From contig NZ_AP027043.1 in assembly GCF_027924665.1 (NCBI RefSeq), positions 4,960,001 to 5,024,000 of the forward strand: a stretch of 64,000 nt of DNA, read 5' to 3'. The notes under the pieces were generated by a model that was not told the origin of the DNA, did not search any database, and saw only the letters and a list, made by a program, of their open reading frames with translations. This document shows positions 8,767 to 17,715 of the stretch, in pieces. Position 1 is the stretch's first letter, and each line of letters opens with the position of its first letter. Source of the DNA: Flavobacterium sp. GSB-24. GTDB taxonomy: Bacteria > Bacteroidota > Bacteroidia > Flavobacteriales > Flavobacteriaceae. A program made the position numbers and the translations under genes.

Positions 8767-9147
8767 TTACAAAAGCTTCGAAAAATCAGGTTTAAAATAA
8801 TTTGGACCTTTCATTACCTTACCGTCTTCACGATAAATTGGTTTCCCATCTTCGCCAAGCTTACTCATATTACTACGCTGAATTTCATCAAAAACAGCTT
8901 CAATTTTATCCTGAAGCCCGTGTTCTATAATTGTACCGCACAAAATATACATCATATCTCCTAGCGCATCTGCAATTTCAACTAAATCATTATTTTGAAC
9001 TGCCTCATAATATTCTTCATTTTCCTCTTTCATTAAATTGTAACGAAGTAATTTTTTCTCAGCTCCAACATCGGCAATTGGTGTTGCGCTGTGGCCAATT
9101 TTAAAAGCGGTGTGAAATTCTGTTACGGCGTCAAGTTGTTTTTTCAT
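8767..9147 (-). CDS. MazG-like nucleoside triphosphate pyrophosphohydrolase
   Basis: This 126-aa all-alpha protein of the MazG / phosphoribosyl-ATP pyrophosphohydrolase superfamily is expected to hydrolyse a nucleotide substrate with Mg2+. The metal-binding EExxE...ExxD pattern is seen as KEENEEYYEAVQ followed by DLVEIADALGDMMYIL. The C-terminal KGPNYFKPDF tail is typical of short phage-like or cellular HAD/MazG-like members. Exact substrate is unknown; house-cleaning of aberrant dNTPs is a common inference. Confidence 0.82.
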   Translation of the reverse strand: MKKQLDAVTEFHTAFKIGHSATPIADVGAEKKLLRYNLMKEENEEYYEAVQNNDLVEIADALGDMMYILCGTIIEHGLQDKIEAVFDEIQRSNMSKLGEDGKPIYREDGKVMKGPNYFKPDFSKLL

Positions 9148-9255
9148 ATAGTTGTTTCTTTTTTTTTTGCTAATTTAAACTACTTCGATATAAATCTAGC
9201 AATAAAACTGAATTAAATCAAAAGGCAATTTAGCAGCAAATCGTCTGCAATTCTC

Positions 9256-9263
9256 TAAATTTG
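9256..9263 (+). promoter_or_regulatory. Bacteroidota -7 promoter box
   Basis: TAAATTTG, 21 bp before the start of the small membrane gene at 9284, matches TAnnTTTG. Confidence 0.45.
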
Positions 9264-9283
9264 CCAAAAATAATTTTAAAGCT

Positions 9284-9472
9284 ATGTTTAGTCAAGGACA
9301 ATTAATATTTGGGGTGTGTTTTTTTATTGCTTTTGTAATCGTAATGATATTTGCTTATCGAAAAGATTTAGCATTACATAAAATCTTTTACAAAGGAAAT
9401 TATAAAGTATTACTTGTTTTTTTACTATTCATCGCAATTTTATTTTTGATTAAAATTTTCTTTAAAAGATAA
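9284..9472 (+). CDS. Small two-helix membrane protein
   Basis: This 62-aa protein has two hydrophobic helices (about residues 7-24 and 42-58) joined by a basic loop (YRKDLALHKIFYKGNYK). It is preceded by a good TAnnTTTG box, which supports its reality. No function is recognisable. Confidence 0.65.
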   Translation: MFSQGQLIFGVCFFIAFVIVMIFAYRKDLALHKIFYKGNYKVLLVFLLFIAILFLIKIFFKR

Positions 9473-9603
9473 TTATCCTCAAAGTTAAAAGGGTCTTTTT
9501 TCGATAAAAAAGTACATCGCAGCAAAATAAAACCTAATAATTATTGGTTATTAGTAAGACTCACAATAAAATTTATAACTTTACGAAACCAAACAATCTA
9601 CCA

Positions 9604-10758
9604 ATGAAAATTCTTAAGTATTTATTTCTTTTTGCGTTATTAAGTCTTGTTGCCCTTACCGTTTTTGTTGCTACACAAAAAGGAATTTTTGATGTAGAAA
9701 GAAGCAAAGTAATCAATTCGCCTCGTGCAACGGTTTACAATTATCTTAATGATTTTAGAAATTACGAAGATTTTGAATCTTGGTCGGTTGAAGATCCTTC
9801 AATACAAATGACTTTTCCGAACAAAACAAGCGGAAGCGGGGCTTCTTTTTATTGGGACGGAGTTGAAGGAAAAGGAAATGCAATCATACTTAAAACAAAA
9901 GATGGTGAAAGCATTGAGCAAAAAATGAAATACGAGGGTACAGAGGCAGATGTGAGCTGGACTTTAAAAGATACCTTGAACGGAAAAACTAAAGTTACCT
10001 GGAAAGGAAAAGGAACTATGAGTTTTCTTTTCAAAATCTACACTGCATTACATGGAGGTTCTGACAGAGTTATTGGTACTATTTATGAAAAAAGTTTAGC
10101 CAATATTGATAAAAACCTTGATTACGAAACAAAAACTTATGCTGTTAAAGTTGATGGATTGGTTAAAAAAACTGAAACTCCCTATATAAAACAAACTTTT
10201 ACAAGTGAGATAGAAAAAGTAAACAAAAATGCCCGAATTGTAATTCCGAAGCTAATTCACTTTAGCGAAACAAACGGATTATCTGCAAGCGGAAAGCCTT
10301 TTATTATTTATCATACGTATGACACTAAAACAGGTTTAGCTAAAATCTCTATCTGTTTACCAATCAATAAAGAAATTTCTATTAGTTCTGGAAGTGACAT
10401 TCTTTCTGGAAAACTTAACGGATTCGATGCTGTAAAAACTACGCTTACCGGAGATTATTCTCATAGAAATGAAGCTATTGCCAAAACAACAGCTTTTATA
10501 AACAAAGAAAAGATTACTCCAGAATTAAGCTGGTCGCATCTTGAAATTTGGACACTAAGTAAATTGGATGTTAAAGGCTCGTCTAAATTAGTTACTGAAA
10601 TTTATTTCCCAGTTAAACCTAAAGTAGAAGAACCTGTAGTAACTACACCAGTTTATTCACCAGAAACCCAAGCGGAACCAGCACAGAAAAAACCTGCTGC
10701 TACTCCAGCCCCAGCTGCAACAACTCCTGCTAAAGAAGAAGAACAGTCAGAATTCTAA
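9604..10758 (+). CDS. SRPBCC (START-like) domain protein with N-terminal membrane anchor
   Basis: The frame opens at 9544 (TTG), but the ATG at 9604 gives MKILKYLFLFALLSLVAL, a clean membrane anchor, so it is chosen (384 aa). Residues about 25-165 form a polyketide-cyclase/SRPBCC-type ligand-binding domain (RSKVINSPRATVYNYLNDF opening, WKGKGTMSF strand). A second GyrI-like half (about 185-330) follows, then a Pro/Ala/Thr-rich low-complexity tail. It lies 77 bp before the ECF sigma gene and could share its transcription. The ligand is unknown. Confidence 0.75.
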   Translation: MKILKYLFLFALLSLVALTVFVATQKGIFDVERSKVINSPRATVYNYLNDFRNYEDFESWSVEDPSIQMTFPNKTSGSGASFYWDGVEGKGNAIILKTKDGESIEQKMKYEGTEADVSWTLKDTLNGKTKVTWKGKGTMSFLFKIYTALHGGSDRVIGTIYEKSLANIDKNLDYETKTYAVKVDGLVKKTETPYIKQTFTSEIEKVNKNARIVIPKLIHFSETNGLSASGKPFIIYHTYDTKTGLAKISICLPINKEISISSGSDILSGKLNGFDAVKTTLTGDYSHRNEAIAKTTAFINKEKITPELSWSHLEIWTLSKLDVKGSSKLVTEIYFPVKPKVEEPVVTTPVYSPETQAEPAQKKPAATPAPAATTPAKEEEQSEF

Positions 10759-10835
10759 ACTTTAGGTTCACTCATTAAACCTTTTGTTTTAAATTCAGTC
10801 TAAGTTATATTAAGAAGGTTTACAAAACAAAAAGT

Positions 10836-11378
10836 TTGATAGACGAGAAGGAATTTATAAAACAATTATTAAACCCTGAAACGCAAAATGCTGCGTTTCA
10901 AAAACTCCTGTCTGATTATCAGAGACCTTTGTATTCTCATATTCGAAATATCGTTTTGAATCATGATGATGCAGATGATGTTTTGCAGAATACTTTTGTA
11001 AAAGTTTTTCAATATCTAAAAAACTTTAAAGGTGAAAGTAAACTTTTTTCCTGGATGTATCGTATTGCCACAAACGAAGCATTGACTTTTTTATCTCAAA
11101 AAGCAAAATTAAGCGGTATTTCATCTGAAGATCTACAGAATAAAACAATTGATAATTTAAAAGCTGATCTTTATTTTGATGGGGATGAAATTCAAATTAA
11201 ACTTCAAAAAGCAATTGTAACACTTCCAGAAAAACAACAACTTGTTTTCAAAATGAAATATTTTGAAGAATTAAAATATGAAGAAATCGCAGAAATTTTA
11301 GGAACTTCTGTGGGAGCTTTAAAGGCTTCCTATCATCATGCAGTAAAAAAAATCGAATTATATGTTACATCAAATTAA
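10836..11378 (+). CDS. ECF-type RNA polymerase sigma factor
   Basis: This 180-aa sigma-70 family protein of ECF size begins with a TTG codon (no ATG or GTG fits upstream in frame before a stop). Region 2 is seen as DDADDVLQNTFVKVFQYL and the promoter-melting segment KLFSWMYRIATNEALTFL; region 4 HTH is KYEEIAEILGTSVGALKASYHHAVKKIE. It is followed by a membrane protein gene (33 bp) and a periplasmic protein gene (23 bp), a sigma / anti-sigma / sensor layout. Confidence 0.92.
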   Translation: MIDEKEFIKQLLNPETQNAAFQKLLSDYQRPLYSHIRNIVLNHDDADDVLQNTFVKVFQYLKNFKGESKLFSWMYRIATNEALTFLSQKAKLSGISSEDLQNKTIDNLKADLYFDGDEIQIKLQKAIVTLPEKQQLVFKMKYFEELKYEEIAEILGTSVGALKASYHHAVKKIELYVTSN

Positions 11379-11411
11379 ACCTTTTGTAACTAAAACTATC
11401 TTATAGGTATT

Positions 11412-11831
11412 ATGAAAACATTTAAATTAGAAAACGAACCAAAAATAAAATCTGGATTTAAAACTCCCGAGCATTATTTTGATGATTTTTCAGAGAAAGT
11501 TTTACAGCAATTAAACGAAAAAGAAGTAAAAGTAATTCCTTTTTACAAACGTAAAAAAACATTCTCTCTAGTAGCGGCAGCGGTAGTAGGTTTTGCCTTA
11601 ATGATTCCAATTGTGAACAATTATAGAGCAACATCAAATGATCTTGACGAAGCTACTTTAGAAACCTATTTATCGTATCAATCTAATTTGAATCAATACG
11701 ATTTAATTCAAAAATTAGATGACAGCGATATCGAAAAAATAAACAATGACATTACTTTGGAAGATGAAACGATAGAAGATATTTTATCGAACAGTCCGAA
11801 CATAGAACATTTAATTTCAGAACAAAACTAA
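11412..11831 (+). CDS. Probable anti-sigma-like membrane protein
   Basis: This 139-aa protein has a cytoplasmic N-terminus (1-58, with GFKTPEHYFDDFSEKVLQQL), one transmembrane helix (about 59-78, TFSLVAAAVVGFALMIPIV) and an acidic periplasmic tail. The position between an ECF sigma gene and a periplasmic helical protein suggests an anti-sigma role. No canonical zinc anti-sigma HxxxCxxC motif is present, so the assignment is from context and topology. Confidence 0.65.
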   Translation: MKTFKLENEPKIKSGFKTPEHYFDDFSEKVLQQLNEKEVKVIPFYKRKKTFSLVAAAVVGFALMIPIVNNYRATSNDLDEATLETYLSYQSNLNQYDLIQKLDDSDIEKINNDITLEDETIEDILSNSPNIEHLISEQN

Positions 11832-11854
11832 ATTAAACTTAACTCAACTTAACA

Positions 11855-12313
11855 ATGAAAATAAAAAATATTTTACCGCTTCTGCTCTTTCTGACCAGTT
11901 TTTCATTTTTTGCACAAAATGGAAAAATTGACGAAAAGCGTGAAAAAATTAAAGCTTTTAAAGTTTCTTTTTTAACAACAGAATTAGAACTGACTTCTAC
12001 AGAAGCCGAAAAATTCTGGCCAATTTACAATGCTTACGACGACAAGCAATTCGACTTAAAGCATTTGAAAATGAAAACTTATCTGCGAAAATTAAATGAT
12101 GACAACATCAATAATCTTTCGGACAAAGATGCAGTAACATTATTATCTCAAATAGAAAGTACAGATAAGGAATTGTATGTACTTCGAGAAAAATATATGA
12201 CAAGCTTAAAGAAAGTGCTTTCAGCAAAAAAAATACTAAAGCTTAAAAAATCTGAAGACGACTTTAATCGAAAATTACTACAGCAATATAGAGATAAAGC
12301 TGGTAAAGATTAA
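11855..12313 (+). CDS. Periplasmic helical protein, sensor-like partner of ECF sigma
   Basis: This 152-aa protein has a signal peptide (LLLFLTSFSFFAQ) and a charged helical mature part (LELTSTEAEKFWPIYNAYDD) resembling Spy/CpxP-like or heavy-metal-resistance helical proteins. Similar Bacteroidota proteins are annotated as sensor of ECF-type sigma factor. It is the last gene of the sigma triad and ends at a hairpin terminator. The sensed signal is unknown. Confidence 0.7.
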   Translation: MKIKNILPLLLFLTSFSFFAQNGKIDEKREKIKAFKVSFLTTELELTSTEAEKFWPIYNAYDDKQFDLKHLKMKTYLRKLNDDNINNLSDKDAVTLLSQIESTDKELYVLREKYMTSLKKVLSAKKILKLKKSEDDFNRKLLQQYRDKAGKD

Positions 12314-12340
12314 ATTCAAATACGCAACAACAGTGATAGG

Positions 12341-12380
12341 AACCCTATATAATAATACTTACTTTATTATTTAGGGTTCT
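12341..12380. terminator. Bidirectional hairpin terminator
   Basis: AACCCTATATAATAA (12341-12355) pairs imperfectly with TTATTATTTAGGGTT (12364-12378), and a T-run follows. It separates the convergent sensor gene and BNR-repeat gene. Confidence 0.7.
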
Positions 12381-12387
12381 TATTTTT

Positions 12388-13449
12388 TTATTTAAAGTTA
12401 AGTCGAACTACTTTATTGTGTCCTGCAGCAATTGCAGTATTACGATTGACAAATCGGATGGTAAAAAGTTTTGAATCTGTAGAAAGCTGTGTCCAGTTTT
12501 CACCTCCATTTTGAGAATATTGTATTCCTTCAGAACCTACACAAATAATTTCTCTGCCGCTTCCTCCTGGAACATATTGCACACATGATGCATAGCCAAA
12601 TCCTAGATTCTGGCCAATTAATTCCCAAGTTTTTCCTCCGTCTTTTGTAAAAGCTTTATTATCTAGTTTTTTATTCGGAAATTCATAATCTCCACCAGCA
12701 ATAAATCCTTGTTTAGAATCGTAAAAATCGGCCGTAAAAATTCCTGTCATTTCCTTTCCCTGCACAATTGGAGTTTCAATTACTTTCCATGTTTTTGCTT
12801 TATCTGGCGAATAGAAAACACGTGATTTTTTTCCTCCAGAAACCAGCCAAGTATCATTTCCTTTTATTACAATATTCGTATTACTGGCAGCAAAAGCAGC
12901 TTCTCCGGTAGCATTTGTTGGTAATTTATCAGATAATAATTTAGTCCAAGTTTCTCCTCCATCGCGAGTAACAATAACAGAAAAAGTATCTTCTGTTGGG
13001 TCACCAATTGCAATTCCTTCTTTATCGTTCCAAAACTGCATGCTATCATAAAAAACTTTGGGATTAACTTCTTTATAAACCAATTTAACTTTACGATCTT
13101 TTTTTGATACAGAATAAAGTAAAGCTGGATTTGCGACGCTCAGTAGAAATATATCTTTAGAAGTTTGAGCAATACTTCTAAATTCTAATTTAAGCGTATC
13201 TCGGTAAATATGCTCTTCAAATTTCTCTTTCTTATCTAGGTCATAATATCCAAAACGCGAATTATCAGCACCATACCAAACTTTATTTTTATCAATTAGA
13301 ATTGCTCTTATACTAATTCTATCTTTAAATAAGGTATCTACAGTCATTGATGTAAAACCGCCGCTGTAGCAAACTTTAGTTTTATAATTAAATGTTTTAA
13401 AAGACATCAATAAAATAAAAATACCACAAAATAAAGCGAGTTTTTTCAT
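12388..13449 (-). CDS. Exported BNR/YCF48-like beta-propeller protein
   Basis: This 353-aa protein has a short N-terminal hydrophobic export segment. It contains repeated Asp-box/BNR motifs of the form S/T-x-D-G-G-x-T-W: VTRDGGETWTKL, FTKDGGKTWELI, YSQNGGENWTQL, and a related YSPDKAKTWKVI. These indicate a six- or seven-blade propeller related to sialidase propellers and photosystem II assembly factor YCF48. No sialidase catalytic residues were identified. Function unknown; such proteins are often annotated oxidoreductase in this group without evidence. Confidence 0.75.
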   Translation of the reverse strand: MKKLALFCGIFILLMSFKTFNYKTKVCYSGGFTSMTVDTLFKDRISIRAILIDKNKVWYGADNSRFGYYDLDKKEKFEEHIYRDTLKLEFRSIAQTSKDIFLLSVANPALLYSVSKKDRKVKLVYKEVNPKVFYDSMQFWNDKEGIAIGDPTEDTFSVIVTRDGGETWTKLLSDKLPTNATGEAAFAASNTNIVIKGNDTWLVSGGKKSRVFYSPDKAKTWKVIETPIVQGKEMTGIFTADFYDSKQGFIAGGDYEFPNKKLDNKAFTKDGGKTWELIGQNLGFGYASCVQYVPGGSGREIICVGSEGIQYSQNGGENWTQLSTDSKLFTIRFVNRNTAIAAGHNKVVRLNFK

Positions 13450-13559
13450 AAGAATTCAAAATTTGGTTAATGCTAAAATACGATTATTTCTAACAATTCA
13501 AATGATTTTTTCTGGCATAATAATTGAAGTATATTTCTTACAATTGTAAAAAATAAAAT

Positions 13560-14075
13560 ATGAGAATTATAGTTTTGACTGGAATCTTACTATTATCTAT
13601 GAATTCAGCTCATTCACAAAAAGTTAACGTATATCCAAACAGTTCTTACGTACAAGAAAATTTAGATTTAAATGCTGTAGGCTTACTATTTGAAGAATCT
13701 GCAGATCTCGCAGACTTTGAGAAAAAAATAAATTATCCTCAAGATCGAATTTCAAATCTTGATTTAAATGATGATGGAAAAGTTGATTACTTAAAAGTTT
13801 CAGATAAAATCGAGAACAACATTCAAATAATAAAAATTCAATCTGAAATAAGTCCCAATATATATCAAGATGTAGCATCTATCAATATTATATTAAAAAA
13901 TCAAAATAGAAGTGCAAATTCGGCTATCCGCACAGATCGTCAAAATATAAATCCAAAAAGGAATGCAGATAGAGAACGAAGTTCATATTATAATGACTCA
14001 GGTTTACGTGCTAAAGACATCATACTTCCGTTTATGTACACAGCACTAAATATCTATTTAACTATTAGAAGATAA
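13560..14075 (+). CDS. Secreted protein with EF-hand-like loop, short paralogue
   Basis: This 171-aa protein has a signal peptide ending near NSAHSQ. Its mature N-terminal domain (about residues 25-120) is clearly paralogous to that of the next gene, sharing ENLDLNAVGLLFEESADLADFE and YQDVASI patterns. A dockerin/EF-hand-like calcium loop is present (LDLNDDGKVDYLKV, ligands D-N-D-D). The C-terminal part is Asn/Arg-rich and ends in a hydrophobic IILPFMYTALNIYLTI segment. Function unknown. Confidence 0.68.
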   Translation: MRIIVLTGILLLSMNSAHSQKVNVYPNSSYVQENLDLNAVGLLFEESADLADFEKKINYPQDRISNLDLNDDGKVDYLKVSDKIENNIQIIKIQSEISPNIYQDVASINIILKNQNRSANSAIRTDRQNINPKRNADRERSSYYNDSGLRAKDIILPFMYTALNIYLTIRR

Positions 14076-14191
14076 AGCACCCAATAAAATCACACTCATT
14101 ATCAACAACATAAAATCTAAAAGCAATAAAATTATTTTGTGGCACAGTAATTGGATATCTAGTAATACAAATAATTTAATATGATTTAGTC

Positions 14192-15475
14192 ATGAAAGCG
14201 AAATTACTTATAATAGCCCTATTTGCATTAGCAATCAGTTCATGTCAAGCACAAGCTGGAGCTACTGTATACGCCAAAAATTCAGATATAAGCGATAATT
14301 TAGATTTAAGAGCAGTAGCTTCTATGTTTGGAGAATCTGCAAATCTTCAAGATTTTGAAAGAAGATTAAACGATCCTAAATATCAAATTTCTAACCTTGA
14401 TTTAAATGGCGACGACCAAGTTGATTACCTGCGTGTAATTGAATCTGTAGAAGACAGAACCCACGTTGTAATTATTCAAGCTGTTTTGGATCGTGATGTT
14501 TACCAAGACGTTGCTACTATCGATGTTGAAAGAGATAATTATAATAAAGTAAGTGTTCAGGTTGTTGGAAACTCTTATTTATATGGCGACAACTATATTT
14601 ATGAGCCTGTTTACAGTGTTGTTCCAGTAATTTATACTTCTTTCTGGGTTACTAACTACAGACCATACTATTCAACATGGTATTGGGGTTACTATCCAAC
14701 ATACTATTCTGCATGGAGACCTTATCCTGTGTATAGATACAGAAATAACATAAATGTATGTATCAATGTTCACAACAGCTACAACTACGTAAACACTAGA
14801 AGAAGTTACAGAGCTCCAGCTATTTATGAAACAAGACGTACATATGGTTACGAAAGAATGAAACCAAATTACAGCTTTGCTCAAAGACATTCTAATGTTA
14901 GCAACAGATACGATTTAGATCAAAGAAGAATTGCAAGCAGAGAATCTAATAGAAATTCAAACACTTACAACACTAACAGATCGAATACTGGAAGAGTTTA
15001 TTCAGAAAACAGAAGTACGAATACAAATTATAACACTAACAGAACAAATTCTGATAGAAGCTACAACACAAATCGTACAGCAAATACTAACAGGGACAAT
15101 ACTTCAACAGTAAACGCACCTGTAAGAAATGAAAATACTCAAAGATCAGATTATGGCAGAAATAATTCAGCTACTACTCCTGCTGCAAGAGGAAATTCAG
15201 AAAATAGAGGTTATAGTAACAGACAATCTTCACAAACAAGTGAAGCTCCTAGAAATTATTCTGAAAACAGGGCAAGTTCAAATAGAGTGAATACTCAGTC
15301 TGCTCCAGTTCAAAGAACCGAGCCTTCAAGAAACTATTCTGAAAGCAGATCAAACACTGCAAGACCTCAAAACACTCAGCGTTCTGAGTCTCCAAGAGTT
15401 AGTCAAGAATCAAGAGGAGGACAGGCACAGAGAGAAAGCGGCTCAAATTCAAGAGGCGGCGGAAGAAGAGGTTAA
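14192..15475 (+). CDS. Secreted protein with EF-hand-like loop and long Asn/Arg/Ser/Thr-rich tail
   Basis: This 427-aa protein has an export signal with a Cys (SSCQAQ) that could be a lipobox or cleavage site. Residues about 25-125 are the paralogous domain of the upstream gene with the calcium-type loop LDLNGDDQVDYLRV. Residues about 130-190 are Tyr/Trp/Pro-rich (YYSTWYWGYYPTYYSAWRPY). Residues about 240-427 are low complexity with recurring NTNR-type units (YNTNRTNSDRSYNTNRTANT), and the end is Gly/Arg-rich. It looks like a surface or matrix protein; function unknown. A hairpin terminator follows. Confidence 0.7.
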   Translation: MKAKLLIIALFALAISSCQAQAGATVYAKNSDISDNLDLRAVASMFGESANLQDFERRLNDPKYQISNLDLNGDDQVDYLRVIESVEDRTHVVIIQAVLDRDVYQDVATIDVERDNYNKVSVQVVGNSYLYGDNYIYEPVYSVVPVIYTSFWVTNYRPYYSTWYWGYYPTYYSAWRPYPVYRYRNNINVCINVHNSYNYVNTRRSYRAPAIYETRRTYGYERMKPNYSFAQRHSNVSNRYDLDQRRIASRESNRNSNTYNTNRSNTGRVYSENRSTNTNYNTNRTNSDRSYNTNRTANTNRDNTSTVNAPVRNENTQRSDYGRNNSATTPAARGNSENRGYSNRQSSQTSEAPRNYSENRASSNRVNTQSAPVQRTEPSRNYSESRSNTARPQNTQRSESPRVSQESRGGQAQRESGSNSRGGGRRG

Positions 15476-15502
15476 CAATATTTCAATTTATCATTAAAAT
15501 AG

Positions 15503-15533
15503 AGGCACAATTTTACGATTGTGCTTTTTTTTA
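15503..15533 (+). terminator. Intrinsic terminator
   Basis: GCACAA (15505-15510) pairs with TTGTGC (15519-15524), followed by a long T-run. Confidence 0.7.
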
Positions 15534-15573
15534 TCTTTTTAATTTTAATTGCTTCTAATTTGTTTTAAAACAG

Positions 15574-15581
15574 TAAATTTG
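15574..15581 (+). promoter_or_regulatory. Bacteroidota -7 promoter box for kup
   Basis: TAAATTTG lies 25 bp before the ATG at 15606. Its position inside the longer reading frame supports that ATG as the true start. Confidence 0.5.
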
Positions 15582-15605
15582 CAACCGTCTTTTATAAAAA
15601 TATAC

Positions 15606-17579
15606 ATGAGCGCATCGCATAAAAACTTACATAGTAAGTTGTCTATTGGGGGTTTATTGATTACTTTAGGAATTATTTATGGAGATATTGGAACATCTCC
15701 ATTGTACGTAATGAAGGCTATTCTGGGCGATCACACGATTAATGCCGATATTGTTTTAGGAGGTATTTCTTGTGTGTTTTGGACCTTGACATTACAAACT
15801 ACAATTAAATATGTACTTATTACCTTAAGTGCAGACAATCATGGTGAAGGTGGAATCTTTGCGTTATACGCATTAGTCAAGAAAACAAAAATTCAATGGC
15901 TCATTGTGCCCGCCATCATTGGAGGAAGTGCCCTTCTTGCAGACGGAATTATAACACCGCCGATCTCAATCTCATCTGCTGTAGAAGGAATTAGGGCATT
16001 TTATCCAACAATGGAAACACAAACCATTGTCTATATTGTTATTTCGATCTTATTTGTTTTATTTACGATTCAGCAATTCGGAACTAAACTCGTTGGTAAA
16101 TTCTTTGCACCAATGATGTTAATATGGTTTGCGATGCTGGGAACTTTAGGAGCTATACAAGTTATTAATTTTCCAGAAGTAATTAAAGCCATTAATCCAT
16201 ATTATGCTTACCATTTATTATCGATTCATCCTGATGGTTTCTTTGTTCTTGGTTTTGTATTTTTATGTACAACTGGAGCTGAAGCTTTATACTCTGACAT
16301 GGGACACTGTGGAAGAAAAAACATCAGAATCAGCTGGATTTTTGTAAAAACAACATTGGTTCTAAACTACTTCGGACAAGCAGCTTACTTAATTCACCAT
16401 GAAGGAAGTACGTTGCAGCAACTAGGTGGAGAAAACGGGAATCCGTTTTACTTAATTATGCCGCATTGGTTTTTACCATTCGGAATTGTAGTGGCAACAT
16501 TAGCAGCTGTAATTGCTTCTCAAGCGCTTATCAGCGGATCATTTACTTTGATAAATGAAGCTATGCGTTTGAATTTCTGGCCTAAAGTAAAAATCAAATA
16601 TCCAACAGAAGTAAAAGGTCAATTATACATTCCGTCAATCAACTGGTTATTGTTTTTTGGTTGTGTTGGAATCGTTTTACATTTTGAAAAATCTGGAAAC
16701 ATGGAGCATGCGTATGGTCTTGCCATTATTTTATGTATGATCATGACCACGATTTTGTTGAATTATTACTTAATCATGAAACGTGTGAAATTATATTTCA
16801 TGGTTCCGTTGATCACAATTTATCTTTTGATTGAATTTAGTTTCCTTTTTGCTAATATCACGAAATTCGCTGAAGGTGGTTATGTAACATTGATTATTGC
16901 AAGTATGCTGATCTCTGTAATGACTATTTGGTACTTAGCTAAGAAAATTAATAAAAACTACACGAAAGTGGTTAAAATTGATGACTACAAACGTGTATTA
17001 GTAGAACTAAGCCAAGATTTATCTATTCCGAAATATGCGACACACTTAGTTTACATGACCAATGCAAATCGAGTTGATGAATTGGAGGAAAAAGTAATTT
17101 ATTCTATTCTGCAAAAACGCCCAAAAAGAGCTGATATTTATTGGTTTGTTCACGTTAATATCTTGACAGAACCTTATAAAACACAATACAAGGTAACAGA
17201 AATCGCTAAAGACGATATTTATAGAATTGACTTTAATTTAGGTTTTAGAGAACCTACTAAAATCAATTTGATGTTTAGAGAAGTTATCAAAGACATGGTG
17301 AAACGCGGCGAAGTAGATATTACAAGCCGTTACGAATCTTTAAACAAAAACAATATTATTGGAGACTTTAAATTTGTTTTATCTGAGAAATTCTTATCAA
17401 ACGACAACGATTTAAGATGGCATGAAAACATTATCATGAATTCTTACTTCTTTATTAAAAAACTGAGTTTGTCTGAAGAAAGAGCTTTTGGACTAGACAG
17501 CAGTTCTGTAAAAATAGAGAAATTCCCAATGGTGCTTCATGCGCCAGAAAATATTGGATTAACGCGTATAATTAAATAA
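15606..17579 (+). CDS. kup: KUP/HAK potassium uptake protein
   Basis: This inner-membrane K+:H+ symporter has about 12 helices in residues 10-450 and a cytoplasmic C-terminal domain. The family signature IIYGDIGTSPLYVMKAI is near the N-terminus, and GCVG, ALYSDMGHCGRKNI and LADGIITPPISISSAVEG are also present. The frame opens at 15549, but the ATG at 15606 (MSASHKNLHSKLSIGG) matches the family start and lies just after a promoter box; it gives 657 aa, near the usual length (~620-660). Confidence 0.95.
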   Translation: MSASHKNLHSKLSIGGLLITLGIIYGDIGTSPLYVMKAILGDHTINADIVLGGISCVFWTLTLQTTIKYVLITLSADNHGEGGIFALYALVKKTKIQWLIVPAIIGGSALLADGIITPPISISSAVEGIRAFYPTMETQTIVYIVISILFVLFTIQQFGTKLVGKFFAPMMLIWFAMLGTLGAIQVINFPEVIKAINPYYAYHLLSIHPDGFFVLGFVFLCTTGAEALYSDMGHCGRKNIRISWIFVKTTLVLNYFGQAAYLIHHEGSTLQQLGGENGNPFYLIMPHWFLPFGIVVATLAAVIASQALISGSFTLINEAMRLNFWPKVKIKYPTEVKGQLYIPSINWLLFFGCVGIVLHFEKSGNMEHAYGLAIILCMIMTTILLNYYLIMKRVKLYFMVPLITIYLLIEFSFLFANITKFAEGGYVTLIIASMLISVMTIWYLAKKINKNYTKVVKIDDYKRVLVELSQDLSIPKYATHLVYMTNANRVDELEEKVIYSILQKRPKRADIYWFVHVNILTEPYKTQYKVTEIAKDDIYRIDFNLGFREPTKINLMFREVIKDMVKRGEVDITSRYESLNKNNIIGDFKFVLSEKFLSNDNDLRWHENIIMNSYFFIKKLSLSEERAFGLDSSSVKIEKFPMVLHAPENIGLTRIIK

Positions 17580-17598
17580 ACGCTTTTAAATAATTCAA

Positions 17599-17627
17599 AA
17601 AAACACTCTATCTTTTAGAGTGTTTTT
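17599..17627 (+). terminator. Intrinsic terminator after kup
   Basis: A 12-bp stem, AAAAACACTCTA (17599-17610) with TAGAGTGTTTTT (17616-17627), is followed by Ts. Confidence 0.85.
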
Positions 17628-17690
17628 TCTTTTAATGAGAATCTGAATTAAGATTCAGTATTAAAAATTTAACTTTCAATCAATTAATAG

Positions 17691-17698
17691 TACCTTTG
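17691..17698 (+). promoter_or_regulatory. Bacteroidota -7 promoter box
   Basis: TACCTTTG, 18 bp before the ATG at 17716, matches TAnnTTTG. Confidence 0.5.
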
Positions 17699-17715
17699 CA
17701 ACTCAAATATTAAAA

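Noticed and set aside
13624..13878. 84-aa minus-strand ORF opposite the short secreted paralogue
   Set aside because: Leu/His/Gln-rich product typical of an antisense shadow of an Asp/Asn-rich coding region; no start signal or homology recognised.
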